A stretch of 64,000 bases of DNA from Dendrophyllia cribrosa (lineage: Eukaryota; Cnidaria; Anthozoa; Scleractinia; Dendrophylliidae), in the NCBI GenBank assembly GCA_024195265.1, contig JAJLRJ010000010.1:40324298-40388297 (forward strand), read 5' to 3'. The notes under the pieces were generated by a model. It ran no database searches, was not told where the DNA came from, and was given only the letters and a program-made list of their open reading frames with translations. Positions 33,160-44,916 of the stretch are shown here, one piece after another. A program made the translations under genes and the position numbers. Numbering within the stretch: position 1 is the first letter of the stretch; each line of letters opens with the position of its first letter.

Positions 33160-33704
33160 AAGGCCTGTTTATACAGAACACGACCACGAACGCGAACGCG
33201 GCGATCGCATTGGATTGCGTATAAGCAATTTGTATGAATCCGTTTATACCAAAGGCGACTACGAACGCAGCTGGATATTGGTTAGTGCGGAAAGTCGCAG
33301 AGATTGCCTCAAGAGCGAATTTTTATGCCGATGGTCGCACGAACTATTTCTTGTCAACCAATCAGTTCTTTTGTTTTCGTGTAACTCGGCCCAGGTAACA
33401 CGCGGTACGCGTAAACAATTTGACTTTGAAGCGCACCGGTTGACAACATGTCGGACTAAACTAAACTGCTAATTGTGGAAGTTGGAAACACCCAATTTTA
33501 TACGACAAAGGCCGTCGTGATTTTAAAGACACAGAGAAAAAGAAAAATGCGTGGAAACTTATTGCTGCCATTTTCATGAGATGGTGCATGGCAGCACATA
33601 TTGCGACTGTCACAGCCCAAATTACCGCGTTCTGTATGAACGGTGGTTCGTGCGAACTTTCGAGCGGAAAGTCGCAAAGGTGGCGCTCTGTATAAACAGG
33701 CCTT
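33160..33704. mobile_element. TIR element, 545 bp
   Basis: Ends AAGGCCTGTTTATACAGAAC and GCTCTGTATAAACAGGCCTT are inverted repeats. Internal ends repeat GTTTATACCAAAGGCGACTA / AGTCGCAAAGGTGGCG in altered form. Open frames on both strands cross it but have no recognisable homology. Confidence 0.75.
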
Positions 33705-33767
33705 GCTAACGCGTAACGCAATATTGCGGTAAGCTCATGTTTACACACTGACACAGTTCGATATTTA

Positions 33768-34690
33768 CTCATGCGCAAAGCGCAATGAGTTAAAAAATGC
33801 CCTTCGTTTTTCTTGTTTTTCTTTTTCTTTTTACTCATGCGCAAAGCGCAATGAGTTAAAAAAATGCCCTTCGTTTTTTTTTTTATTTTTCTTCTTCTTA
33901 TTTTTTGTCACGATTTTGCATGCAAATTTATGCACGCATATTTTAAATTGTGCACTTCCGGTTCATAGCTTTGCCATTTGCACTTCCTGTTTAGTGACTT
34001 CCGGCTACTCTCACTTCCGGTAAAACAGCGTTACTGAAGTGCCACGACAGCGTCTCCTACAACCCTACTTACATAACTGATGTTCACGTTACGTATATAT
34101 AAGACTTAGAAGAATCACTGGCTTCATTGTGGTACAGCCTTCATTTACAAAACATTTAAAAAACTTTATTATGCATGCGCATGAGTATAGGCTGCTTGAA
34201 GCCTGTTGTTATTATTATTTTTTGTGTCACGATTTTGCATGCAAATTTATGCACGCATATTTTAAATTGTGCACTTCCGGTTCATAGCTTTGCCATTTAC
34301 ACTTCCTGTTTAGAGACTTCCGGCTACTCTCACTTCCGGTAAAACAGCGTTACTGAAGTGTCACGACAGCGTCTCCTACAACCCTACTTACATTACTGAT
34401 GTTCACGTTACATATAAACCGAATTCAAATAAGGTTGCTTTGGGCATTGGGCATTGAAACTACTGAATACAATGCAATTCTTTGCTTGAGTGACCACCAA
34501 ACAATGGCGCTCAATGACCAAAGCCCAAATCCCAAAGCAACCTTTATTGAAATAGGTGTATATGACTTAGAAGAATGACTGGCTTCATTGTGGTACAGCC
34601 TTCATTTACAAAACATTCAAAAAGACTTTATTACGCATGCCCATGAGTATAGGCTGCTCGAAGCCTCTTGTTTTTATTTAAATTAAACGT
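33768..34690. repeat. Tandemly duplicated repeat block
   Basis: ACTCATGCGCAAAGCGCAATG occurs twice (about 33,768 and 33,832). A longer block, from TGTCACGATTTTGCATGC through GTGCACTTCCGGTTCATAG to CTTCATTGTGGTACAGCC, occurs twice about 320 bp apart (33,906 and 34,226). Related fragments occur at 6,560-6,620 and 20,215-20,270 (CTCATGCGCGTAGCG-CATGAG), so this is an interspersed family. Confidence 0.7.
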
Positions 34691-35290
34691 AAGGATTTTT
34701 GACAAACGCAGAAAAAAAAACAACACTCGACCATCGTGGAACACATGCACTTAGTTTTAAAAGACTACATTTTATTGTTTCAAGGTAGATACGCATCAAA
34801 ACGTGTGTCTCGGTCGAAAAATCCTTTCAAATCGATTTTAATGTTGCATTAAAGACTCCAAATGCGAAACATCTTTAAGCTTATTGTTGTTTATATTCGT
34901 TATCGATAACCCGTTCATTACGCATGCGCGTATTCACCGGTTAAAAACGTTCATTACATTAAAAAAAACATGAATTAAAGGGGCTCACTATCACTTAACG
35001 AACTTACTGCTTCTGCGACTGATTTTTTCGGCAGCCAAATAACATCACCATTTGCCAGCCCTTGTATATTGCTTCACTCAGTCACAGGAATGCTCGATAC
35101 ACATACACGCAGAGCAAATTATTAAAGTTATAAATTATAAGAGTTACATTTACTCGAGTTTTACGCACTAAGCAATCGTCATTTTGTGTCGTTGGAGGCG
35201 GAAGAAGGACGGTTGGAGCGATCTTGCTTCTGATTGGCTGCATAAAATTTTTTTCGTGTCTGCATTTAGTAATTAATTAGAGGGAGAAAG
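34691..35290. other. Intergenic, no gene seen
   Basis: No exon or clear repeat boundary. It shares CAAAACGNGTNTCTCGNT and GTTGCATTAAAGACTCC with the interior of transposon A (39,170-39,240), so part of it is probably an old related repeat. Confidence 0.4.
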
Positions 35291-35293
35291 CGG

Positions 35294-35320
35294 CGGGGGG
35301 GGGGGGGGGGGGGGGGGGGG
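35294..35320. repeat. G homopolymer
   Basis: A run of about 26 G preceded by CGGC. The length is unreliable. Confidence 0.8.
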
Positions 35321-35334
35321 CAATTGACTAAGAA

Positions 35335-35660
35335 TTTATTTATTTATTTATTTACCATAACAACCTAATTGGTTGGGTTGTTCAGTGGATGTTACAGCAA
35401 TAAACAGATTAGACTGGGTTATGATAAATTAAAGATACAGATTGTTTGAAGGTAGTCAAACTTAAATCATCAGTGAAAAGGGAGTGAGGTAAACTGTTCC
35501 ACTGGGTTATTGTTTTAGGGTAGAATGAGACACGGTGAGAGGCGGTTGACGTAGTTGGTGGGATGAAACTGCCGTGGTAGGTGTGTCTGGTTTTGTGCAT
35601 TACAGGTTGTTAACAGTTTCAGGAAACAATCCCCCCTAGTCTGTAGTTATTGGAATTAGT
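35335..35660 (-). mobile_element. 3' end of a non-LTR retrotransposon (CR1/L2-like)
   Basis: The minus-strand frame 35,600-35,409 reads HKTRHTYHGSFIPP, then VSFYPKTITQWNSLPHSLF and LTTFKQSVS. The pattern F-P-(K/R)-T-I-x-x-W-N-S-L-P is the well-known C-terminus of CR1/L2-type reverse transcriptase ORFs. It is followed on the same strand by a TAAA-rich 3' tail (35,358-35,338). It is truncated 5', as usual for target-primed retrotransposition. Confidence 0.75.
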
Positions 35661-35819
35661 CCGTAATTATTGGAATAAAGAAAAATATAGAATATAGAAA
35701 AAACTCCATTATTTCAGAAAGCGCTTTGATTAGATTAAAGTAATTAAAGTTTTTAAATAGCATGTGACATTTACCATATTAATATTATTAGTATTTTATT
35801 TTAATTTCTAAATTTTTAT

Positions 35820-35990
35820 CTCTATGTATGTATTAACAAGCGATATAATGACGTTTCAGCGACCTCATGATGCCATTATCAAGGGTACAAATGAGAATAA
35901 AATTAACAAATGCGAGTTCAAGAGTACCCTTGATAATGGCGTCATGAGGTCGCTGAAACATCATTATATTGCTTGTTTTTACTTGTCTAT
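35820..35990. repeat. Inverted repeat with hammerhead-like ends
   Basis: Arms 35,838-35,890 and 35,924-35,978 are near reverse complements. Read outward, each gives TTGATAATGGC, a short hairpin (GTCATGAGGTC), CGCTGAAAC and a GTC or ATC. This matches the arrangement of Penelope-type hammerhead motifs (motifs at 35,850-35,885 on the - strand and 35,928-35,963 on the + strand), with a diverged core. It is probably a pLTR remnant. Confidence 0.45.
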
Positions 35991-36422
35991 GTATTTCTAA
36001 ATCATTGTTAATATGTATGTATTTATTTATTTTTTATTTATTTACCTATTATTTATTTATTTATTTATTTTTTAATACTATGTAAATATTTATATTCATT
36101 AGTTTACTTTTAACGTCTTGCAGTGATGGGTATCCTTTGTAGGACTTAAAATTTATGTAGATGTAGATTGGAATTAACTGGAATTAATGGTACGTACATG
36201 GGCAGCTGTAAGTCGGAGAAAGAGCTGCATAAGATCACAACAAAACATCGCGTAAAGATAAGCCTGGATTGCATTTAGTAAATAAACCTTTTATTTCGAT
36301 GCCCACCTGGCTACAAAACCTACAAAAAGATTGATTTAAGTGCATTGCCTAACACGTTAGTAAAATAATACAAAAGTTAACAGTACACGTATTTTACAAA
36401 GCTGTTTCTGTGCGGAAAACAT
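35991..36422. other. 3' flank of PDCD10
   Basis: Contains a TTTATTTAT-rich stretch (36,020-36,080) and a CR1-like tail fragment. The PDCD10 3' UTR must run from 36,422 downwards. TTTATT (AATAAA on the minus strand) at about 36,290 is a plausible polyadenylation signal. Confidence 0.4.
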
Positions 36423-39400
36423 TCACGAGCTCCCGGCGAGTTTAAACATATGCAAGATATGGTTTGTTTGGTTGATGAGCCTGTTGGCACTGATGTACAC
36501 TGCTTCTGCCCTGAAACACACAGTAATAAATGACTGAAGTTATAAAAAAGACACAAGTTATCAGAGTGATGGCTGCAAATAATTTTTAATTTTTTAGAGT
36601 GCTATTTTCCAAATTATTATTGTTAAGTGGCTTCATAGCTCAGTTGGTAGAGCATCGCACCGGCATCGCAAGATCACGGGTTCGAACCCCGTTGAAGTCC
36701 TGAATTTTTTTCAGGCTTCTTTTCGCAATTGCTTAAATTGCGTTCATAACTGCGAGGATCATTCTTCATTTGATGTTAATATTCAGTAACTTTTATATTT
36801 TTTAATTGTAACACAACTGTTATTCTTTTTAGCCAAAGGTTTGCGAATAAAGTTATTATTATTAGACAGTATAAATAATTTATGTTTTGAGAAAGATGCA
36901 ATGTTCATCATGTCACGAGCGTGGGACAAAGAAAGAAATCCTTGACAAGATTTGAACCTGACCTTCGCACACTGGTCAGATGCTCTAACCACTGAGCTAC
37001 GAGAGACTTGTGACGAACTAGGCTATATACTAGGTTCATACACTGGTCAGATGCTCTAACCACTGAGCTACAAGAGACTTGTGACGAACTAGGCTATATA
37101 CTAGGTTCACACACCAGTCGGATGCTCTAACCACTGAGCTACGAGAGACTTATGACAAGCTAGGCCATATACTAGGTTCACACACTGGTCAGATGCTCTA
37201 ACCACTGAGCTACGAGAGACTTGTGATGAACTAGGCTAAATACTAGGTTCATGTATGACATGCGTGGACATGTGTCCTGCGTACTGCTAGGATCAGCAAT
37301 GTTGAAAGCATCACGTGCGGTGATAAATAAGGAATGATGGTAAATGTTATGCTTCTTCAGTTTTGCGAGGTATGTATTCAACACTGTGTCTCAGTTCACG
37401 GGTGATCGTGTCACTGGAACCTGGGGTGCCAAGAAAATGTCTACTTGAAACACCATCATAAGGGTACAAATGTAGATTGGCAGGTCTCTCATGCCTGCAC
37501 CAACAAGGCGGTAGGGAAAGGAGATGACTGCCACCTCAAACTAAATTAAAAGTGAAATCACTCAAAACTAACCTCTGATCCTTGAAGTACTGCTTTAGAG
37601 TATCACTGAAATTTTTAGAGTATTTTACAAATTCCTTTTTGTTCCGTTCCAGACCCTAAAGAGACAAAAGCAATGAATGAGAGTACCGTTGGGCTGGTTT
37701 CTAGGGGTTGATGGGGAGGGAATGATTTTTCAAACCATTCAGCAGTTTTAAGAGCATAACAAATAATTACTGAATTACTGGGAGCATGACTGTCTTATGT
37801 TGAATGCGGACATTTTTCACTCACAATTTATTTTTCTTAGCCACATAATGTCTGGTTGAAGTTAGTTGGAATAAAAGAGATCTAATTAGATGGAAAGATT
37901 CTACACCTTTCAAACAAAATTATTTGGGCCCGAAGAGTCATACAGGGTACTCATTAGCCAAAATGTATTTTCTCTGTTTTAAAAAATACAGGATCTTTTG
38001 GCCTAATTAGATCTCTTGGTAAAAATATCCAAATTTGACACGAAGAGGGTCTGCCTCTGATTCAAACGTTTGTGATTTAAGCAAGGAATCAGAGAATTAA
38101 CTCTGTGTGTAAATTATAGTGCTAAGGTAAACCCATAAATTTCCCTATACTGAGCGTTAGCCCTAGTAAGGAAATGAGGGACCACACGAGGGAAAGAAAA
38201 AAATCTTTGACCTCGGTGGGATTCGAACCCCCTCCGGATTAGATCTTCCGTTGCTCTACCGCTTGAGCCACGAGGCCGTACGGGAGCAGATCGTGGGTAA
38301 CAAGGTGGTAATTCGTGGCAATGAGAATGTAAAGGGTACAAATAAATGTTGAAATATCGCGGCATTGGTAGGAAATTAAAACATTTTGAGAAGCCTAGTA
38401 CCTCGTGTGCTTTGTATTTGTCTGAAGAGGGAGGGAGCAAGCTGCAGTTGGCATTCATTTGTACCCTTTACATGTACATTCTCATTGCCACGAATTACCA
38501 CCTTGTTACCCACGATCTGCTCCCATACGGCCTCGTGGCTCAAGCGGTAGAGCGACGGAAGATCTAGTCCAGAGGTCGTGGGTTCGAATCCCACCGAGGT
38601 CAAAGATTTTTTTCTTTCCCTCGTGTGGTCCCTCATTTCCTTACTAGGGCTAACGCTCAGTATAGGGAAATTTATGGGTTTACCTAAGCACTATAATTGA
38701 AGGGCCGAGAGCATGTCCAGCCTATATGACTTTTTAGGACTTTTTTTATTTTTTCTTGCTCAGATTTGTCCAATTTTGGCATGTGAACTAGAAATTAGTT
38801 GCAAAACATTGTTCCGAATTTTTTTCTGTTGTTTTTTTCCGTCGTTTTCGAGAAATACCGTATGCAAAAAAAAAATCAATCAATCAAAGGCTCCTATTGT
38901 AACGCAATATTGCGGTAAGCTTCTGTTTTCACACTGACACGGTTCGATATTTTTTAAAAATTAAACGTAAGGAATTTTGACGAACGCAAAAAAAGTAAAT
39001 CACTTTCATAATGTCCAGTTCGAAAAAAAAAAAAAAAAAAAAAAAAAAGATGCTGAGCGTGATTCGAACCTGGAGACGTCCGAGCGGAAATCCCCGACCA
39101 AACCACTAGACCGCCGAGGAACACATGCTCAGTTCAGGCTAAGTTTTATTACTTAAAGCTTGATACGCATCAAAACGGGTATCTCGATTTCAAAATCCTT
39201 TTAAATCGAATTTAATGTTGCATTAAAGACTCCAAATGCGAAACGTCTTCCTGCCGGCCAGCAACAACTCACTTCGAGCTGCCCAAAACTGTATTTCAAG
39301 TGCCCGACCACGCACAGCGGACCCATCTACCACTGCCGCAAAGCATGTCGGGAAATCCTACAACAAAACCGAAATGGAGTTCCCGACCGAAAGTTTTTGC

Positions 39401-42400
39401 AAAATACTATAAGTCTCAAAGCACTTCGGATATCGGGCATTTCGACCACGGCACGGGATGGGAAATGGCCCACAACTCTCAACGCTGCCCCTTTTCTGAT
39501 CCGAAGTGATTCCAGACTTTCCCGCCGGCTCGTCTTCCCGACCAAGGTCCGTTTTTCACCTCGAGCGCTAAATGGCGCTTCAGACACAAGGAAGGACAAG
39601 AAACACGACTCGTTTCTTTGAGAAGTGCTAGAGACTCAAGGATTTCCGGACTTAATGATGTCTTTCAATCACCGGACGGGCCTCATACACGTTGGCTCAC
39701 ACACATGCTACAGAGGCGATGTGTTGCCGTAGTGAGCTCACGATAGATAAGCGAGCCAGGCGTGCGTAAATAACGGTATTTTCGTTTAGTTGTTGGCACT
39801 GGTCAGAAGTATTGCAGTCGCATATTCTCACGGTCAAACTGCTTTCAAATGGCTTCGAAATTGCGCTCTGAATGTACCGTCAAAGCACTGGAGGGCCAGA
39901 ACTCTGCTTTTTTCAGGTGAAAGTGGTCAAATTCCTTAGGGTTAGTGCAAATTCGACAAGGGCTTGTGATATTATTCGTTGTATGATAAAATGAGGCTAT
40001 TCTGAGCTATTTCGAGCGAGAAAAAATAAAAAAAGGCCTAAAAAGTCATATAGGCTGGACATGCTCTCGGCCCTTCATATCTAAACACACTAATCTGCTA
40101 ATCTAATTATTTAAAGTTATTATTATTCATAACAGCAATCCCGAAACCGCAAGTTATTCGCTTCACTGCTTTTAATCAACTCAAGTTGTTCGTTTCACTT
40201 GAAAAATGCACAAGATGTTTGTTTTACTACCTCTAAACAGCCAAGTTTTTCGTGTCACTCGCAAAAAGCGTAATTTGTTTGTTTCGCTGCTTTTAAACCT
40301 CTCCAGTTGTTCATTTCACTGCGGCTGAACCGCTTTAGTTGCTTGTTTCACTTAACAGAAACTCGCGAAACTCGCGAAAACCGCAAGTTTTTCGCTTCAC
40401 TGCTTTTAAAGCACTCAAGTTGTTCGTTTCACTGCTTTTAAACCGCTCATGACAAGTTGTTCCTTTCAAACAAACCCTGCAGCATTTTGTCTTTGCCGTA
40501 CTAGATGCCCCTTGGGATTTCTTTTATGAATAACAATTTTTTTAGATAATTAGATTAGCAGATTAGTGTGCTTAGATATGAAGGGCCGAGAGCATGTCCA
40601 GCCTATATGACTTTTTAGGACTTTTTTTATTTTTTCTTGCTCAGATTTGTCCAATTTTGGCATGTGAACTAGAAATTAGTTGCAAAACATTGTTCCGAAT
40701 TTTTTTCTGTTGTTTTTTTCCGTCGTTTTCGAGAAATACCGTATGCAAAAAAAAAATCAATCAATCAAAGGCTCCTATTGTAACGCAATATTGCGGTAAG
40801 CTTCTGTTTTCACACTGACACGGTTCGATATTTTTTAAAAATTAAACGTAAGGAATTTTGACAAACGCAAAAAAAGTAAATCACTTTCATAATGTCCAGT
40901 TCGAAAAAAAAAAAAAAAAAAAAAAAAAAGATGCTGAGCGTGATTCGAACCTGGAGACGTCCGAGCGGAAATCCCCGACCAAACCACTAGACCGCCGAGG
41001 AACACATGCTCAGTTCAGGCTAAGTTTTATTACTTAAAGCTTGATACGCATCAAAACGGGTATCTCGATTTCAAAATCCTTTTAAATCGAATTTAATGTT
41101 GCATTAAAGACTCCAAATGCGAAACGTCTTCCTGCCGGCCAGCAACAACTCACTTCGAGCTGCCCAAAGCTGTATTTCAAGTGCCCGACCACGCACAGCG
41201 GACCCATCTACCACTGCCGCAAAGCATGTCGGGAAATCCTACAACAAAACCGAAATGGAGTTCCCGACCGAAAGTTTTTGCAAAATACTATAAGTCTCAA
41301 AGCACTTCGGATATCGGGCATTTCGACCACGGCACGGGATGGGAAATGGCCCACAACTCTCAACGCTGCCCCTTTTCTGATCCGAAGTGATTCCAGACTT
41401 TCCCGCCGGCTCGTCTTCCCGACCAAGGTCCGTTTTTCACCTCGAGCGCTAAATGGCGCTTCAGACACAAGGAAGGACAAGAAACACGACTCGTTTCTTT
41501 GAGAAGTGCTAGAGACTCAAGGATTTCCGGACTTAATGATGTCTTTCAATCACCGGACGGGCCTCATACACGTTGGCTCACACACATGCTACAGAGGCGA
41601 TGTGTTGCCGTAGTGAGCTCACGATAGATAAGCGAGCCAGGCGTGCGTAAATAACGGTATTTTCGTTTAGTTGTTGGCACTGGTCAGAAGTATTGCAGTC
41701 GCATATTCTCACGGTCAAACTGCTTTCAAATGGCTTCGAAATTGCGCTCTGAATGTACCGTCAAAGCACTGGAGGGCCAGAACTCTGCTTTTTTCAGGTG
41801 AAAGTGGTCAAATTCCTTAGGGTTAGTGCAAATTCGACAAGGGCTTGTGATATTATTCGTTGTATGATAAAATGAGGCTATTCTGAGCTATTTCGAGCGA
41901 GAAAAAATAAAAAAAGGCCTAAAAAGTCATATAGGCTGGACATGCTCTCGGCCCTTCATATCTAAACACACTAATCTGCTAATCTAATTATTTAAAGTTA
42001 TTATTATTCATAACAGCAATCCCGAAACCGCAAGTTATTCGCTTCACTGCTTTTAATCAACTCAAGTTGTTCGTTTCACTTGAAAAATGCACAAGATGTT
42101 TGTTTTACTACCTCTAAACAGCCAAGTTTTTCGTGTCACTCGCAAAAAGCGTAATTTGTTTGTTTCGCTGCTTTTAAACCTCTCCAGTTGTTCATTTCAC
42201 TGCGGCTGAACCGCTTTAGTTGCTTGTTTCACTTAACAGAAACTCGCGAAACTCGCGAAAACCGCAAGTTTTTCGCTTCACTGCTTTTAAAGCACTCAAG
42301 TTGTTCGTTTCACTGCTTTTAAACCGCTCATGACAAGTTGTTCCTTTCAAACAAACCCTGCAGCATTTTGTCTTTGCCGTACTAGATGCCCCTTGGGATT

Positions 42401-44869
42401 TCTTTTATGAATAACAATTTTTTTAGATAATTAGATTAGCAGATTAGTGTGCTTAGATATGAAGGGCCGAGAGCATGTCCAGCCTATATGACTTTTTAGG
42501 ACTTTTTTTATTTTTTCTTGCTCAGATTTGTCCAATTTTGGCATGTGAACTAGAAATTAGTTGCAAAACATTGTTCCGAATTTTTTTCTGTTGTTTTTTT
42601 CCGTCGTTTTCGAGAAATACCGTATGCAAAAAAAAAATCAATCAATCAAAGGCTCCTATTGTAACGCAATATTGCGGTAAGCTTCTGTTTTCACACTGAC
42701 ACGGTTCGATATTTTTTAAAAATTAAACGTAAGGAATTTTGACGAACGCAAAAAAAGTAAATCACTTTCATAATGTCCAGTTCGAAAAAAAAAAAAAAAA
42801 AAAAAAAAAAAAGATGCTGAGCGTGATTCGAACCTGGAGACGTCCGAGCGGAAATCCCCGACCAAACCACTAGACCGCCGAGGAACACATGCTCAGTTCA
42901 GGCTAAGTTTTATTACTTAAAGCTTGATACGCATCAAAACGGGTATCTCGATTTCAAAATCCTTTTAAATCGAATTTAATGTTGCATTAAAGACTCCAAA
43001 TGCGAAACGTCTTCCTGCCGGCCAGCAACAACTCACTTCGAGCTGCCCAAAGCTGTATTTCAAGTGCCCGACCACGCACAGCGGACCCATCTACCACTGC
43101 CGCAAAGCATGTCGGGAAATCCTACAACAAAACCGAAATGGAGTTCCCGACCGAAAGTTTTTGCAAAATACTATAAGTCTCAAAGCACTTCGGATATCGG
43201 GCATTTCGACCACGGCACGGGATGGGAAATGGCCCACAACTCTCAACGCTGCCCCTTTTCTGATCCGAAGTGATTCCAGACTTTCCCGCCGGCTCGTCTT
43301 CCCGACCAAGGTCCGTTTTTCACCTCGAGCGCTAAATGGCGCTTCAGACACAAGGAAGGACAAGAAACACGACTCGTTTCTTTGAGAAGTGCTAGAGACT
43401 CAAGGATTTCCGGACTTAATGATGTCTTTCAATCACCGGACGGGCCTCATACACGTTGGCTCACACACATGCTACAGAGGCGATGTGTTGCCGTAGTGAG
43501 CTCACGATAGATAAGCGAGCCAGGCGTGCGTAAATAACGGTATTTTCGTTTAGTTGTTGGCACTGGTCAGAAGTATTGCAGTCGCATATTCTCACGGTCA
43601 AACTGCTTTCAAATGGCTTCGAAATTGCGCTCTGAATGTACCGTCAAAGCACTGGAGGGCCAGAACTCTGCTTTTTTCAGGTGAAAGTGGTCAAATTCCT
43701 TAGGGTTAGTGCAAATTCGACAAGGGCTTGTGATATTATTCGTTGTATGATAAAATGAGGCTATTCTGAGCTATTCCGAGCGAGAAAAAATAAAAAAAGG
43801 CCTAAAAAGTCATATAGGCTGGACATGCTCTCGGCCCTTCAATTTACACACAGAGTTAATTCTCTGATTTCCTGTATAAATCAACTTAAGTTTGCTAAAC
43901 GAGGGAGACAGTCATGCAACTGTAATTTACAAGTGTAGCCATTGTTCCAGAGATTGAAAACAACAGCTTCACTTGTAAATTACAATATTATTGTAAAAGT
44001 TTTATTGAATTGACGTTCCCTGGGCACTTTTTTAAGAAAATACAATAAGGTAAATTTTTGGAACTCAGAAAAGTGAACATACCTCTTTATACTGCGACAT
44101 CTTTCCAACAGATTGACAATTCTTAAAAACCTCATTTACTGCATCTAACAGGTCCTTTATAGCAGTTGCAATATCTCTGAAGAGTTCAAACATACATTGT
44201 CTAAATATTTCAAAATTTAATAACATCCTAAACATAACAAAATATTTGTTAGGATGCTGTAAATTGCATGCAATTTTTCTAGGTCAACAACAACAACAAC
44301 AGGTTTCTTAATAAAAACGTTTTCATTAACTGTTTCATTTCTGTACACAGGAATTGTGTAAAAATGTGTGCAAGTAAGGTAATTAGTTTTGGTTATGCTT
44401 CAAATTGGTTGAGAAAGTGGTGCAAAGTTTTAGCTAATCACATAGATGAGCAATGCAAAACCAAAGCAATTGCAAAATTATACTTTCAACACTCAATTGC
44501 AAAACTGCTCTAATGTGAAAATCTTATTAACACTTCTGTACTTACTTTATAGTTTGTAGAAACTTTTGTCTGTTGCCAATTTCAGCTGGAATTTTTGCTA
44601 AAATAACCTTAAGATCTGCAAAAAATAAACATTAAATATTACTTTGAATAAAATAATTGTTCAAACCTCCGAGTAGCGGTGCACCTGGGAATGTAAGAAG
44701 TGGAATTGGATTATACAGACTTTACAATACGTTATAGCAACTTTGTGTCTATGAATACAATGTATCTCTGAAGTAGTGTCAACTTAAAAATAGCCATAAA
44801 ACAGTACAAATTGTATTGTTATTCCAGAAAGTATCCACAGTTTAGTTTTTTAGTTTAAACTCCCACCTC

Positions 44870-44916
<47 letters not shown>

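Larger units (their letters stand above)
38086..38697. mobile_element. Palindromic element C carrying two inverted tRNA-like arms
   Basis: The left arm starts AATCAGAGAATTAACTCTGT and includes GTGCTAAGGTAAACCCATAA and CCCTATACTGAGCGTTAGCC. The right arm (about 38,600-38,697) is its reverse complement, but its outer 30 bp are found at 43,842-43,873, beyond the A-D-A-D-A insertion. Each arm bears one tRNA-like unit, and the centre lies near 38,370. It is therefore a foldback built from two opposed tRNA-derived units. Confidence 0.75.

Noticed and set aside
33461..33844. 127-codon minus-strand frame
   Set aside because: It spans a TIR element and a Lys-rich run from simple T-rich sequence; no homology or splice context.
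36629..36700. Functional tRNA-Ala gene
   Set aside because: The A and B boxes and acceptor stem are good, but the anticodon stem pairs badly and the base before the anticodon is C. It is kept only as tRNA-like.
39300..43385. Identical open frames of 69-90 codons repeated three times
   Set aside because: They are identical only because transposon A is present in three recent copies. No transposase motif, and frames overlap on both strands.
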